64,000 nucleotides of DNA from Cephalopachus bancanus (taxonomy: Eukaryota; Chordata; Mammalia; Primates; Tarsiidae). Made by a program: the position numbers and the translations under genes. The notes beneath the pieces were generated by a model. That model was given only the letters and a program-made list of their open reading frames with translations, made no database searches and was not told the origin of the DNA. Where the stretch lies: assembly GCA_027257055.1 (NCBI GenBank), contig JAPVLO010000115.1, positions 1,240,001 through 1,304,000 on the forward strand, written 5' to 3'. This document shows positions 11,280-23,854 of this stretch, piece after piece (the stretch's first letter is position 1; each line of letters begins with the position of its first letter).

Positions 11280-13630
11280 AACGCTATTTAACATAAAATC
11301 TACCCACTTAGCAAACTTTTAAGTGTACAATACATTATTATTAACTATAGGCACAATGTCTTTTAATTGATGCATTTAGAATATTGACATTTAAAGTAAT
11401 TATTGATAGAGTTTGATATCTATCTTTTTTTTTTTTACTGTTTTCTATATATTGCTTTTGTTATTTGTGCCTATTTTGTCTTCTACTTTTTTTCTGTCTT
11501 TTGTGGTCTTAATTGAGCATTTATATGATTCTATTTTTCTTTCCTTCTTAGCATATCAGTTATATGCTATAAAGAAGCACCTATTTTGGATTTTTATAGT
11601 GGTTGCCCTAGAGTTTGCAATATACATTTACAATGAATCTAAGTCCGCTTTCAAATAACACTATACTGCTTCTAAGGTAGTGCCAGTATCTTCTAATGGC
11701 AAAATATCCCAATGTCTTTCCTCTATTTGTTGTATCATTGCTGTCATTCATTTCCCTTAATCATATGATACAATCATTGATGACATTGTTGCTATTGCTA
11801 TTTTGAGCAAATTGTTATTTATTAAATCAATTAAGAATAAGAAAAGCAAAACATTGTAACTTTACCTTCAGTTCTTCCTTCTCTAATTCTTTCTTTCTTA
11901 ATGTGGGTTCAAGTTTCTGGCCTTTATACTTTTCTTCTCTGAAGAATTACTTTGGATATTTCCTACTGGTAACACAGTTTTTCAATTTTTGTCTGAGAAA
12001 ATCTTGTTTCTCTTTCCTATTGAAGGATAATTTCACAGGATACAGAATTCTAGGTTGGTGGATTATTTTACCTCAATACTTTAGATATTTCACTCTATTA
12101 TCTTCTTGTTAGAATGATTTCTGAGGTGAAACCAGATTTAATTCTTATCTTTGCTTCTCTACAGGTAAGCAGTTTCCTCTTTGGTTTCTTAGAATATTTT
12201 TCTTAATCTTTGATTTTATGCAGTTTAAATTTAAATGCCCAGTTGTAGTTTTTTTGATATTTATCCTGCGTGGTGTTCTCTGGTCTTCCTGGCTCTGTAG
12301 TTTGGTGTTTGACATTAGTTTGGGGGAAATTCTCAGTTATTAGCTTCAAATATTGCTCACGTGCCTTTCTCTGCTTCTTCTTCTTCTGGTGATCTATTAT
12401 ATATACATTATACTTTTTGTAGTTGTGCCACAGATCTTGGACATTCTATATCACTTTTTCAGTCTTTCTTCTCTTTAAATTTCAGTTTTATAAATTACTA
12501 TTGATATATTCTCAAGCTCAGATATTCTTTCCTGTTATGTCCGGTCTACTAATGAACCCATAGAAGGCATTCTTCATTTCTGTTAGTATTTTCATTTAAA
12601 ATCTCTAGTATTTATGTTTTATTCTGTCTTAGAATTTCCATCTCTCTGCTTTGTTACCCATCTGTTCTTGCTTGTTGTCTACTTTTTCCATCAGAGGTCC
12701 TACCGTATAAGTCATAGTTGTTTTAAACTCTTGTCTGATAATTCTAACAGTCCTACCATATCTGATGTTAGTTCTGATGCTTGTGCAGTCTCTTCAAATT
12801 GTGTTTTTTGCCTTTTAGTATGTCTTGCAATCTTTTTTCTTAACAGCCATGCCTGATGGATTGGGTAAAGGGAACTGTGGTAAATGGGTGTTTAGTAGTA
12901 TGGTGGTGAGGTGGTGGTGGTAGATGGAGTGCTCTATAGTCCTGTGATTAGGTTGCAGTCTTTTGTGAGCCTGTATCCTGGCACTGTGAACTTCATACAC
13001 TCCTCAGTGTCCCCTCCTCCTTGTTCTTATGTGGGATGATAGTATGGTTAGAGGCGGCTGGAGCCGTGCATTTTTCCCTCCACATGGAAGGTTAGAAGGG
13101 GACGTAGTTGGGTTTTTCCTCCCCCGGAACATTGAGCTCTGATACAACCCCAGTAGGTTAAGCTCTGGTAAAATAGTTGCTCTGAGGGTGGGCCGTATGA
13201 AAAAAGAACAGAATCCCTGGTGTATTTAAAACACGTTACTTTCCTCCTCTGTTTTCCGGAAGCATGAGGGGATTCCCCCCCCATCTTTATTTTAAGAACC
13301 TGGTAGATTCTTTGAGGTAAAACTCACAGAAGTGTGAGGGTCTTCCTAAAACTGGTTTTCCCTGAAATTTTGAACTCTCAGTCTTGTCCACACTGAGCCT
13401 CTGGCAATTCATCAATTACAGTTCAGGTTTTCCTGCCCCAGTACTTGTTCCAACAGAAATTTCTGCTCATGGGTTTCTGCTCTGGTAACTTGTGATTTTC
13501 TGTATCTGGCTGTCTGTATCTTCAATTCTGGGAGCCATAGGTTTGCCTGTGACCTCACTTCACTGATGGATCTAAGAATTGTTAATTTTTCAGTTTGTTT
13601 AGCTTTTTACTAGGACATAGTGGAGGTGTC
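11280..13630 (-). mobile_element. Old L1M internal fragment, long and degraded
   Basis: Antisense L1M sequence. Diagnostic stretches include GGTTGCCCTAGAGTTTGC near 11601, ACAGAATTCTAGGTTGGTGG near 12042, GTGGTGTTCTCTGGTCTTCC near 12270 and TGATGGATCTAAGAATTG near 13564. Many stops and indels; the short open frames have no host-gene meaning. Confidence 0.6.
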
Positions 13631-13639
13631 ATGTGAAGG

Positions 13640-16100
13640 TCTGGCCCAGCCTCTGAGCCTAGGACACAAGTCTTACAGGTCAGTCACTGGTTTGCTTCTT
13701 TCCAAATACCTTTCAGTCCCTGCTCCTATATTCACTCCATGATCCTTGATGTTCCCAGCAACATAATAGGAAACATTAAGTGCATCATTATCTTCCAGAG
13801 TCCATAGCAGAGAAATAGCTAAGACAAATTTTATAAAATTATAATATGCCCACTTGAACACAAGCCCTAATTTCCTGAAGACTAGCTCTAGTTTGAAGAA
13901 TTGCCTGATGTTTTTAAAAATTGAATTTTGCTGTCAGAGAAGCTGCCTATACTTACTGCCAGCATTGTTATTTTTCTTTATATATTTTAGTCTTAGCTCT
14001 TGAGTATAAAAAGCTCTCTCCTTCCTTCCCATCCAAGAGTTGAGTTTCAACTGCGTGACTAGATTGTACAATCTTGCACAGGCTTAAGGTTTTACAGAGA
14101 AATGGAACATGCTGCTGTCTCATTGTCTCTTCTTGCAAATGATAGATTTTCCCAGTGGCAAATAGACATAGGGAGAGGTCAAACCATTCTAATAAGCAAA
14201 AAAGACCTTGAGAGCTACTGCTCCAGCCCTTTGCCCACTGGCACAATTGTATTCAAGTCATTCCAGATAGAAGAGAGGGTGTCACAGTGTCCTGAGGGAA
14301 TCATGTTATTCTCAAAAGCATGTTGTGGATGGTCTTTAATTCCAAGCCAAGTCAGTCAATAACTATAGAGGACAATGGTATGTTACAGGTATGACTTCTG
14401 GTACTGGGATATACCAGTGAGCAAGGTAGGTGAATAAATGAGAAAATCGGTAACATTATCAAGAAAATGAAACAGGGACATGGAGTCGAGAGGCCTAGAG
14501 GCACAGTGGGGACGATACAACTGAGATGGAGAAGGAACCCCTCTTAGGAACCTGCTGGGTACCCCCTCAGGCATAGAAATGAAAGAAAATCTTGAGTTCC
14601 TTCAAGAAGAGTTTCAGGCACCTAGCTAGCCCTTAGAAGTAAATGTGCAACTCGATAAGCAAGAAGGTAATAGTAGCTTAAAGCAATAGCCAAGGAAGTT
14701 AGAGTCAGAGATATTTAGTTCCCTATATAAACTAAAGATAGTGTCCTCACCTATATCACGTATATTCACATCCTCACGTGTATTAAGTTATTTTTCAGAA
14801 ATCCAGACCCCAGCAAATGGATCTGCTGGCACATAGACCTCAGATAAGGGGGAACTGAGGACTGAATTCTCATTGTTGTTCTTTGTTCTCACTGTTGTTT
14901 CTCAAATGGGTGATCACAGTATAATGTAATCAATAATCTATTACTACACCTAGGTAAATACACGTCTTATTTTTTATTAAAAAAATAGCTCTTTGAGGTA
15001 AATATTATTCCCATTTTACACATGCATGAGAGCACTGAGATTCAGAGGCCCCTGTGACTTTGTGCCTGAGATTGATAGTCCCTTATTCCTTTTGATTAGG
15101 AACACTGAGGTCCCCTTTTCCTTGCTCCTTCCTTTTCTTTCCCCAAGGCCACACAGGTATACAAAGGAACTGGCTCTTTCACAAATGTTGTCTGTTTGAC
15201 CTTGATCAGTCAACTTTGGGACCAATTTGACCATCCATAGATGGAAAACGTGCCCTTAAGTGGCCTCACAGACTTCAGCTATTTTGAGTTTGGAATTCAT
15301 GCTTACGCTGTGCCCTTTTTAGACCCATTCCATGTATACACATCTTGTTTATATAGACCTTCTGGCTCTTTGGGTGAATTCTCTTCCCCGTGTGGGGAAT
15401 GGTAAGATGGTTATTTCCTCTCCTCCCATGGCCTGAAGGGAGAACCACAGAACATTCTGAAATCTTTGCTGAGGACCTTGCCAGCCTACTTTGAGGTGTT
15501 CACACTCTTTGGAGATCCCACATTCCACCGAGTCCCTGAAATACATGGGTTCCTGCATGTTTATCTCACCCGCTTACCACCATCCTCTTTATAGCGGGCT
15601 TAACACTGACCTGTCAGGCTGTTTATTACAAGGTGAGGAATTAAAGAACATCTTTGTTCATTTCTCAAAAAGTAGGTCAAACATATCAAATCTGTTATCA
15701 TGTTATTTAATCTCCAGATATTAGACCCCCTCTATTCTGCAAACTCCCCTGGGGAGCTTGCAATGAGAAGGGATGTTTTATAGCCTGAAATGTGTGTTTG
15801 ATGATCTCTGCCTCATTAAATTGGAATAGAACCCATCGTTTGTTCTTCTAATAGATACTTGCACAACACACCATATATTAGCTCTCTTTGTTACAATTTC
15901 TCTTTGAGACATCTAAATAGTCAGAAAGAAGCCAAGGTTTCTGAGTCCTTCTCGACGCCCTCCCCACCCCACCCAAATGCCCCAGAGGTTTCTGGGACTG
16001 CAAGGGTTTACCCCGCTGACACAGAGTAATGGCTCTGTCTGAGGAGACCTATTTTTTTGTGGGGGGGGGGAGTGTGGGAGAGGGAGGTTAGTAATAACTG
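13640..16100. other. Stretch without recognised features
   Basis: About 2.4 kb in which I recognise no exon, RNA gene or clear repeat family. A poly-G run lies at about 16061-16070. Very old diverged repeats may be present but are not identifiable by eye. Confidence 0.45.
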
Positions 16101-16104
16101 AAAA

Positions 16105-16740
16105 CATTTTTTATTGTGGTAAAATACATAAAATAAGATATTTATCATTTTGACCATTTAAGTGTACAGTCCAGTGGGATTAAGTACCTTTATATTGCTG
16201 TGCAGCCATTATTGCCACCCATCTACAGAACTTTTTCATCTTGCAAAACTGAAACTCTGTACCTATTAAACAATAAACTCTCTCTCCATTCCCTGGCAAC
16301 CACCATTTTACTTTCTGTCTTTATGAATTTGACTACTCTAGGTATCTCATGTGAATGGAATCCTACAAAATTTGTCCTGGCTTATTTCACTTAGCATAAT
16401 GTCCTCAAGGTTCATTGAGGTGGTAGCACATGTCAGAATTTCCTTCCTTTTTAGGGCGAGTAATACTCTATTCAATGTATATGCCATGTTTTGCTTATCT
16501 ACTCATCCATCCATGGATACTTGTTTTGCATCCATCTCTTGGTTATTGTGAATGATGCTTCTCTGAATGTAGGTATAGAAATATCTGTTTGAATTCTTGT
16601 TTTCTATTCTTTTGGGTACATATGCAGAAGTGGGATTACTGGATCATATGGTAGTTCTGTTTTTAATTTTTTGAGAAAACTGCATACTGTTTTTCATAGC
16701 AGCTCTACCATTTTACTGAATATATGCATAGCTATTTTCA
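16105..16740 (-). mobile_element. Old L1M 3' fragment
   Basis: Antisense L1M 3' region with the phrases CCATTCCCTGGCAACCACC, TTCACTTAGCATAATGTCCTC and AGTGGGATTACTGGATCATA. It is cut at the right by the Alu at 16753. Confidence 0.7.
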
Positions 16741-16752
16741 TCCCTTAACTTT

Positions 16753-17042
16753 TTTTTTTTTAAATTTTTGAGTTGGAGTCTCACTCTGTCACCCAGACTG
16801 GAGTGCAGTGGCCGCTCCCGGCCACCATAGCCTCGACTTGCTGGGCTCCGGCGATCCTTCCGCCTCAGCCTTCTGAGTAGCCGGAATTACAGGCGCTCTA
16901 CCACGCCCGGCTGATTTTTTGATTTATTGTAGAGATGAGGTCTTGCTGCCCAGGTGGGTCTTGAACCCGCAGGCTCATGCAATCCACTCACCTCAGCCTC
17001 CCAAAGGCTCCAGATTACAGGCTGAGTCACCGAGCCCGGCTT
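16753..17042 (-). mobile_element. Alu, young lineage-specific copy
   Basis: Full-length antisense Alu with target duplication ATCCCTTAACTTTT (from 16740 and from 17043). It has the short right-arm form (CTTGCTGCCCAGG). Confidence 0.93.
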
Positions 17043-17234
17043 ATCCCTTAACTTTTAATTATAAATAGTTTATTATACATTCAAGTGTTTTACTGAAAAA
17101 TTCCCTTTACCTTAAGACATTCTTTGTATGTTTTCTTTTGATCCATGTCCATAGATTTTCCTTTGGAATTATCTTACCTTTTTTGGAGTTGATTTATCTT
17201 TTTTCTCCATATCCAATATCCAAAGCGTGAGGAA

Positions 17235-17830
17235 ATTCTGTCAACTTCGTCTTCAAATCATACCTAGAATCCTATCAATTCCTACCACTTCTGCTTGCCT
17301 GCCTTGCCAGTCTGCTTTCCCCAGAGCAGTCAGAAAAATCCTTCTAAAACTTGTCAGATCATGTCACTCCTCTGCTTGAAATTCTACCAAGGTTCTTTCC
17401 ATTTCATAAAACCCAAAGGCTTTGCCATGGCTGCAGAGCCCTTCAGGGTCTTGCCTTTCCATCTGAACTCACCTCCCAGCATCTCCGCCTCCTCCTGTGG
17501 CCACACTGGTACTCTTGCTGTGTTTGGGACACACAGGTGCATCCCTCCTCAGCTTTGCATCAGTATTGCCTCACCCTGAGGTACCCCCGCTTCTACCTCC
17601 TCCCTGACCCCAGCTGAGCGGCATAGTCCCGCCTTCCCTTACTCGTGACCTTCTCAAAAAGGTGTTTCCAGACCACCCTATTTAAACTGGCATCCCACTC
17701 CTACCGTCACACACTGCTTTATTTTCTTTACAGTTCTTAGTTCTGCCAGTTACATTTGCTTGTCTGTCTCCTGCCTCCACTAGAAGATAAGCACTGCAAA
17801 AAATATGACCTTGTCTGTTTTGCTAATTCT
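17235..17830 (-). repeat. L2 LINE fragment
   Basis: Antisense L2 3'-end character: CAGATCATGTCACTCCTCTG near 17356 and AGGTGTTTCCAGACCACCC near 17660, followed by the CACACTGCTTTATTTTCTTT end. The two overlapping + strand open frames here (about 90 codons) lie within the repeat. Confidence 0.6.
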
Positions 17831-18071
17831 TTATCCCAGAACCTAAAAAGGACCTGGAATATATATATATAATACACACACACATACATATATGGGTCTT
17901 CCTACTTAGTTGAATGAATGTGCCCATACTAGTGATAAACCCCTAAAATAAAAGGTTCTGGAATCAATTTTCTAGCTTCTAAAATGGGTTCCAGTTGAAT
18001 TACTTTGAATATTTTACTAAACCTAAGCCTCGGTCTCCTTATCTGAAAAATGGGGATAAATAATAACAGTA

Positions 18072-18346
18072 CTGGACATGTCTATAATTCCAGCACTTGA
18101 GGCCAAAGGATCACTTGAGGCCAAGAGTTTGAGATCAGCCTGGGCAACATAGTGAGACTGTATTTTTACCCCCGCCCCCCCCAAAAAATTAGCCAGGTGT
18201 TGTGGTGTGCGCCTGTAGTCCCATCTTCTCAGGAGACTGAGGGGGAAGGATTGCCTGAGCTCAGGAAGTTGAAACTGTGCTGAGTTGTGATCCTGCCACT
18301 GTACTCCAGCCTGGGCTCAACAGAGTGAGACTCCAATGCCCCCAGG
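18072..18346 (+). mobile_element. Alu, older J-like copy
   Basis: A diverged sense Alu with a degenerate linker containing a poly-C run (about 18170-18181). It is followed directly by an AAT-type microsatellite grown from its tail. Confidence 0.88.
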
Positions 18347-18392
18347 TAATAATAACAATAACAATAATAATGGTAATAATAACAATAATACC
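18347..18392. repeat. (AAT)n-type microsatellite
   Basis: Imperfect AATAAT/AACAAT tandem array at the 3' end of the preceding Alu, probably expanded from its poly-A tail. Confidence 0.9.
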
Positions 18393-18479
18393 ACCTACCT
18401 CTTAGAGTTACAGCTGAGGATTCAGATAATCTATGTAATGTGCTAGTCATTCTGTTTGTAGTAAGTGATCAAAACAAGT

Positions 18480-18950
18480 TATTTTGTTGTACCTAATGTT
18501 GCGATTCTTTTGATTTCTGCATTTTTTTCTTTTTTCTTGATTTTATTTCATAACAATGGTGAATATCATTTTTTAGGGCTAGATTATCTCTATCCTAGTG
18601 ATTTGTGGCACCTGACTTAGCCATTCCCCAGGCTAGTGATTCCTGTTTATTTTCCCCCATTATAAAGTGTTGTGATGAGCCTCTTGATACACATTGTAAA
18701 TGTGTACTTTTTATTTATTATTTTAAACATAATCTGATTGGGATGCAGTCTTTTGTTTGGCTTGCTGGGTGGAAGGCTTGGCAATGGCTGTGTGGCCTTT
18801 CTCCATGTGGCAGACCCAGCATTTCTAGCCTGTCTCCAATGGCATCAGCTGGACACAGCACTCTTGCCTGGGGTTTTTCTGGCTGAATTGGAGGCTGATG
18901 ACGGGCAGAAGTTACTCTGTGGAGGGATAGGACATAGAGGAAAAGGGATA
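18480..18950. other. Stretch without recognised features
   Basis: No gene or clearly assignable repeat. Overlapping open frames on both strands around 18605-19020 reflect locally higher GC and have no recognisable product. Confidence 0.4.
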
Positions 18951-18959
18951 GGCTTGTGG

Positions 18960-19765
18960 CTAAGCAAGCCTGGCATAAAACAATGGTGCTGACATTTCCT
19001 AGCTGTAGGATCTCAGTCAATTTCTTTTTTTTTTCTTTTAATTTTTTATTTATTTTAAAGATGTGGGGTACAATTCGGGGTTAGGTATACAAATGTTCAT
19101 TATACTGGTACCCTTGTTAATGAAGTATGCCCCACTTTCCCCAGGCAGATTCCTACTATTGCTAATCGCAATTCCCTGCCCCCATCCCAGCGGTTTCCCA
19201 CTACTGCCAATCATTCTCTTATAGTATTATGATAATTGTTCAAGGTCTGCTTATGAGTGAGAACATGTGATACTCAGCTCTTTGTTTCTGTTAAAGATCA
19301 CTCAGTATTATAAACTCTAAGTCCATCCAGGTTGCTGTGAAGTTCATGATTTTGTTTTTGTTTATGACTGCATAATAGTCCACTGTGCATATGTACCACA
19401 TTTTAAAAATCCAGTCCTCTTTTGATGGGCAGGACAGTTGGTTCCATGTGCTTGCTACTGTGAACAATGCTGTGACAAACATACATGTGCAGGTATCTTT
19501 TTTATAGAGTGCTTTGAGTTCTTCTGGATATATTCCCAGTAGAGGGATTGTGGGGTCATATGGAAGGTTGATTTTTAGATCTTTTAGGAATCGCCACACT
19601 CAGTCAATTTCTTTAACCTCTTTTAGCTTCAGTTTCTTTACTTAACAAAGGAGACTGAGATGACCTACCTTACTGGGTCGCTGTGGGGAATGGAGATACT
19701 GTTTGAAGCACATCTAGTACAGTGCCTGGCATGTAGTAGGTTCATAGAAAATGTTTTCATCATTT
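18960..19765 (+). repeat. MIR fragment, split by an L1
   Basis: CTAGCTGTAGGATCTCAGTC (about 18999) continues after the L1 as CAGTTTCTTTACTTAAC (about 19630) and CAGTGCCTGGCATGTAGTAG (about 19720). These are classic MIR core phrases in order on the plus strand. Confidence 0.8.
19028..19598 (-). mobile_element. L1, 5'-truncated, lineage-specific
   Basis: Antisense L1 3' UTR plus the last ~100 codons of ORF2. A 16-bp duplication, CTCAGTCAATTTCTTT, lies at 19012-19027 and 19599-19614. The minus-strand open frame 19291-19599 is the ORF2 C-terminus and runs to the truncation point. It was inserted into a MIR. Confidence 0.93.
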
Positions 19766-20489
19766 TTGCTACTCTTTTTTGTTTGCAGGCAGATGGTCTC
19801 TGCCCTACAGGAGGTTGGTTAATGGAGGAATGTGGGTAAAAAGTTAAGGTCAAGTCATAACATTGCCATTCAATCTTATGGAAAGGCAGATTTGTCTAGT
19901 GTCTTTGTATGTTGGAAACCAGGTTTCCTCACTGGATGCTCTGAATTAATTTAAATACCATTAATAGAAAAAGTTTTCTTTCTTGTCTAATGTAATGCTT
20001 CATTTTGTGGTGCAAGGGCTGAGGTCTGTGCCATTAGGTGCCTTGACTGAAATGACTGAGCTAGTTGGTGGCTGGCCTGAAAACACGGGTCCTAGCAACT
20101 TCCAGTCTGGCTGCCTCTCCTGTTAGAATAAACCTCCTAGTGTAACCCAAGAATGACTATGCAAATCTTTCTCCTTCACTTTTTTTTTAAACTTTAAAAA
20201 ATATCATTTATTTTAAAGCTGAGAGAAAACTCAAAGTCCATGCTAGTGATGCCTGGGGAAGGGGGCAGGTGGACACCAGACTGCTCTGGGAAGAGGTGAG
20301 ATTTGTAAATATTGGTGAAGTCTGAGGTGAGAGAGAAGATCAGAAATGTGAGAGATACAATAATGAAAAGAATTACAAAGATAGTATTATTTGTAATGGT
20401 ATAACAGAGTGGGTGAATTTAGAGACAGATCTGGGCACTAAGATTTCAAGATATATTTTGGCCTGGAAATCTTTATTTGTGATTATTTA

Positions 20490-20860
20490 CTATTTTAGTA
20501 AGTGCTAGAAACCCAGCTAAAGCTGGCATAAACAAAGACAAACAAAAAAAGGAATGTGTTGACAGATGTACTTGGCTGCTCACAGCTTTGCCGTCTTCTC
20601 TTTGGGCCTCATTCAGCATCTAATCAAAGAATAGCAAGATGGCTGCCCCTGACTCTGGGCTGCCATTGTCAGTGAAAAGAAGCCTTCTCTTTCCTACTGA
20701 TTCCAACAAAAGTCCCAGAATTGAGTCGCATTGGCCAGGTGTGGGTCACATGCCCATCTGAACCAATGACTGTGGCCAGAGGACTTATATGCTCTCTGCA
20801 GGCAAGGACTGTGTGCCTAACTCTTGAGTCATCTGCCTTCCTGAATCATATGGGGAGGGG
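20490..20860. repeat. Ancient interspersed repeat, family not assigned
   Basis: Phrases such as CAGCTAAAGCTGGCATAAAC and TGGGTCACATGCCCATCTG recall a common old mammalian repeat. The stretch at 40835-41340 carries related phrases (CCAAGCTGGCTTAAACAGA, GGGTTACATGCCCAGGG). I take them as two copies of one family. Confidence 0.45.
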
Positions 20861-21489
20861 GGGAAGAGGCCCCTCAAAGGAAAATCAAGGCATATTTAGC
20901 AGAACAAAAAATGAACACAGAGCAGGCAAAAGCCTCAGGTCCCCGCTCCACTTATGACGTGCTGGTGTTTACTCACTTGAACATTTTCCTTTGTGCAAAT
21001 GAAAGGGTGCCCCGTGAATGGCTTGTGTCAGGTGAATACACCCAGTTTTTGCAAGAATATAATCATAATGTATCGCCTTTTATAGTTTTCCTACAACCTT
21101 TGTACACACCACAATAGGGGGATTGTACATGACTATTGAATTTGAGTTCAATAAAGAATTTGTACCACCTGAATTACACCTCTACACACAAGATAGGATA
21201 CATTAACTTAATTACTGTTGGATTCAATAACATAGGCCATTGCCCTGGGAATTTATTTTGTGTTATACCCAGAGAGAGAGAGAAAACTGGGCATCATTTC
21301 TAAAGGCAGTCAATTTCCAATTATCCATGCTAATGGAAGAACACAGCATGTGGAGACTCTAAATACAGTTCTGTTTGGTTTAGAGAGTAGACATAATTTT
21401 TTATTTTTCTACCTGAGTTGTCTGTCTTGCTTGGGCTTAGGAAACACTTAAAGGAGTTTGCATTCCTTGGACCTATATTTTCTTTTTTC

Positions 21490-23180
21490 CCCCTTGGTTT
21501 ACAAAATGTGGAATGTATTTTATTTTATTATTTGGATTTTTAAAAACTTTTCTTTTTGAACTAATTTTAGACTCACAGAACAGTTGCACAAAGAGTATAT
21601 TTTCCTTATGTCCTTATTCAGTTTAACTTACTGTTAAGATTGTACATAGTGATAGTACGAAGTCAGGAAACTAACACTGATACAGTACCATGAACTAACC
21701 TGTAGGTTTTATTTGAATTTCACCCATTTTCCACTAATGCTCTTTATGACTCCACAATCCCACATTTAGTTATTTATCTTTAGTCACCTCCTATTTTTTT
21801 AAATCAATTTCTTAGTTTTTCTTCTTTTTCATGATCTCAACACTTTTGAAGAGTACTTATTGGTTGTTTTGTAGAGTGCTTTCAATTTGGGTTTGTCTGG
21901 TGTTGTCTCATGCTTGGAATGAGGTTATGCATTTCTAGCAAGAACACCAAAGAAATGTCCTCTGTGCACCGTGTCAAGAGGTTCGTGATGTCCATCTGTT
22001 TTATTGTTAGTGATTTTGATATTCATCACTTGGTTACAGTGGTTTTGGTCAGGTTTGTCCACTGTAAAGTTGCTGTCCTTCCTTTTCTAGTTGACAAATA
22101 TCTTGGGGGAGAAACTTTGTAAGTCCATGTCTCTTCAAACTGTCACCTGCTAATTTTAGTATCTATTGATAGATCTTGTCCACAACTATTAGTCCTATAG
22201 TGTTTGCCTAATGATGATTTTCCATTTCCCTTTTTTTCTTCTACATTTATTATTTAGAATTCTACTGTAAGGAAGAGCTGTCCCTCCTTCTTTATTTATT
22301 TTGTCCTTTGGGTTACATTCAATATGATCATTTTTTGCTTCCAAAATTTTTCCAGCTTTGACTATTAGGAGTTCCTTCAAGCTGGATATTTATTCATTCT
22401 TTCATTCATTCACTGGATTTTACTTATTAGAGCAGTTTTAGGTTAACAGCAAAATTGAGTGGAAGATCCAGTGATTTCCTATATCCCCAGCCTCCACATG
22501 CATAGCCTCTCTTATGGCCACATCCCTCACCAGAGTGGTGCAGTTGAGGAACCTACATTGACACACTGTTGTCACCCAAAGGCCATACTTTATATCAGGG
22601 TTTACTCCTGATGTTATACATTCTATGAGTTAGGGCACATTGTAATGACATGTTTCACCATTATAGTATCATATGAAGTTGTTTCACTGCCCTGAAAAAT
22701 GCTCTGTGTTCTGTTTATTCCTCCCATTCCCTGGAAATTACTGATCTTTTTACTGTCGCCACAGTTTTGCCTTTTCCAGAATGTCATATAGTTGGAATCA
22801 TACAGTATGTTGCCTTTTCAGATCAACTTCTTTCACTTAGTAATATGCATTTAAGTTTCCTCTGTGTCTTTTCATGACTTGATAGCTCATTTATTTTTAG
22901 CACTGGATAATATTCCATTGTCTGGATGTACTGAAGTTTGTTTATCTAGAACCCATTCGTTTGATATGCCCACATCCATTTTGATCATTTCTTTACTTTC
23001 TGGCACTACAAAACGTTCTGGCTTCATCTTGTATTTTCCATGCCCTAGCACTGAATCAGCCACTTTTCAAGGAACCCTAGTTATTTTTATTGGAGAATAG
23101 TGTTTAGAAACCAAGACCTAGGCGCTGGATATGCTCATTGCTGCTATGGTGTGATTGTTCTAGACCTTCTCCATAGATAG
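21490..23180 (-). mobile_element. Old L1M fragments
   Basis: Antisense L1M sequence in at least two blocks: about 21490-22380 (GAACTAATTTTAGACTCACAG) and about 22428-23180 (TTTTCCAGAATGTCATATAG, TTTCACTTAGTAATATGC). The second block is the same family as 6810-7700. No intact frames. Confidence 0.6.
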
Positions 23181-23214
23181 GACTGAGAAATATACAAGAA
23201 GCTACCCTCCAACA

Positions 23215-23710
23215 GGAATTTATTTATAAAAAATTGTGGATTTATTCTTACATGTTTAAACTTCAATCACCTTCAAAGTACTCTACTTGATGCAAAACAC
23301 ATATCAAGTTGCTTTTTCCATTGCTCAAAAGAGTCTTTGAACTCGCCCTTTTTGATACTTTTTAGTGTTCTGCTGTTTTTTCTTTCACCTCTTCCACATG
23401 GGAAAAAAAAGTCATTTGGGGCGAGATCAGGTGAATAGGGAGGGTGGGGCACGAGAGTCATGCCATTTTTGGACAAAAACTGCTGAACGCTCAGCACAGT
23501 GTGGGCAGGTGCTTGCAAATCACCCATCATGAAATGGGAAGAAATGATGAAAGATTCTCCAAAAAGAAAAAAAAAAATCACTGAAGCTGAGTGCAGCCTC
23601 TCACAACAATGCTAGCTGGTATACTGATGCCAATGGGTTTCCAGAACACTTAGCTAGCTTGGGAAGCCTGTACTACAAGGGGCCTGCTCTCCAGAAGATA
23701 ATTCTGTTTG
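23215..23710 (-). mobile_element. Mariner-family transposon with C-terminal transposase remnant
   Basis: The minus-strand frame at 23273-23581 contains PHPPYSPDLAPND, the hallmark of mariner transposases around the last catalytic acidic residue of the DD34D triad. It follows an AHTVLSVQQFL segment. Downstream in the protein, SFEQWKKQLDMCF matches the family's C-terminal region. Only about the last 100 residues are open; the DNA-binding half and the first catalytic aspartates are not visible in this frame. The reading just after the motif is altered and purine-rich, so the element is a dead fossil. By family knowledge these elements moved by cut and paste at TA sites. HSMAR2-like is my best guess for subfamily. 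Confidence 0.8.
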
Positions 23711-23854
23711 TTTAGGCCCCTCCCCTCCAGTATGTATCGTACTAACCCATGCACATATAACATCTATATTTCTTGCACAATGAGCTGATGAATAGAGTAA
23801 CCATGGTTGCAGAGATGAGAACTATGTATGGTCCTAACAATGTGGGTTCCCTTT

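Larger units (their letters stand above)
17990..18460 (+). repeat. MIR fragment, split by an Alu
   Basis: The MIR core phrase CTCCTTATCTGAAAAATGGG (about 18036) and its continuation CCACCTACCTCTTAGAG (about 18391) are separated by the Alu at 18072-18346 and its AAT-rich tail. Confidence 0.65.
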
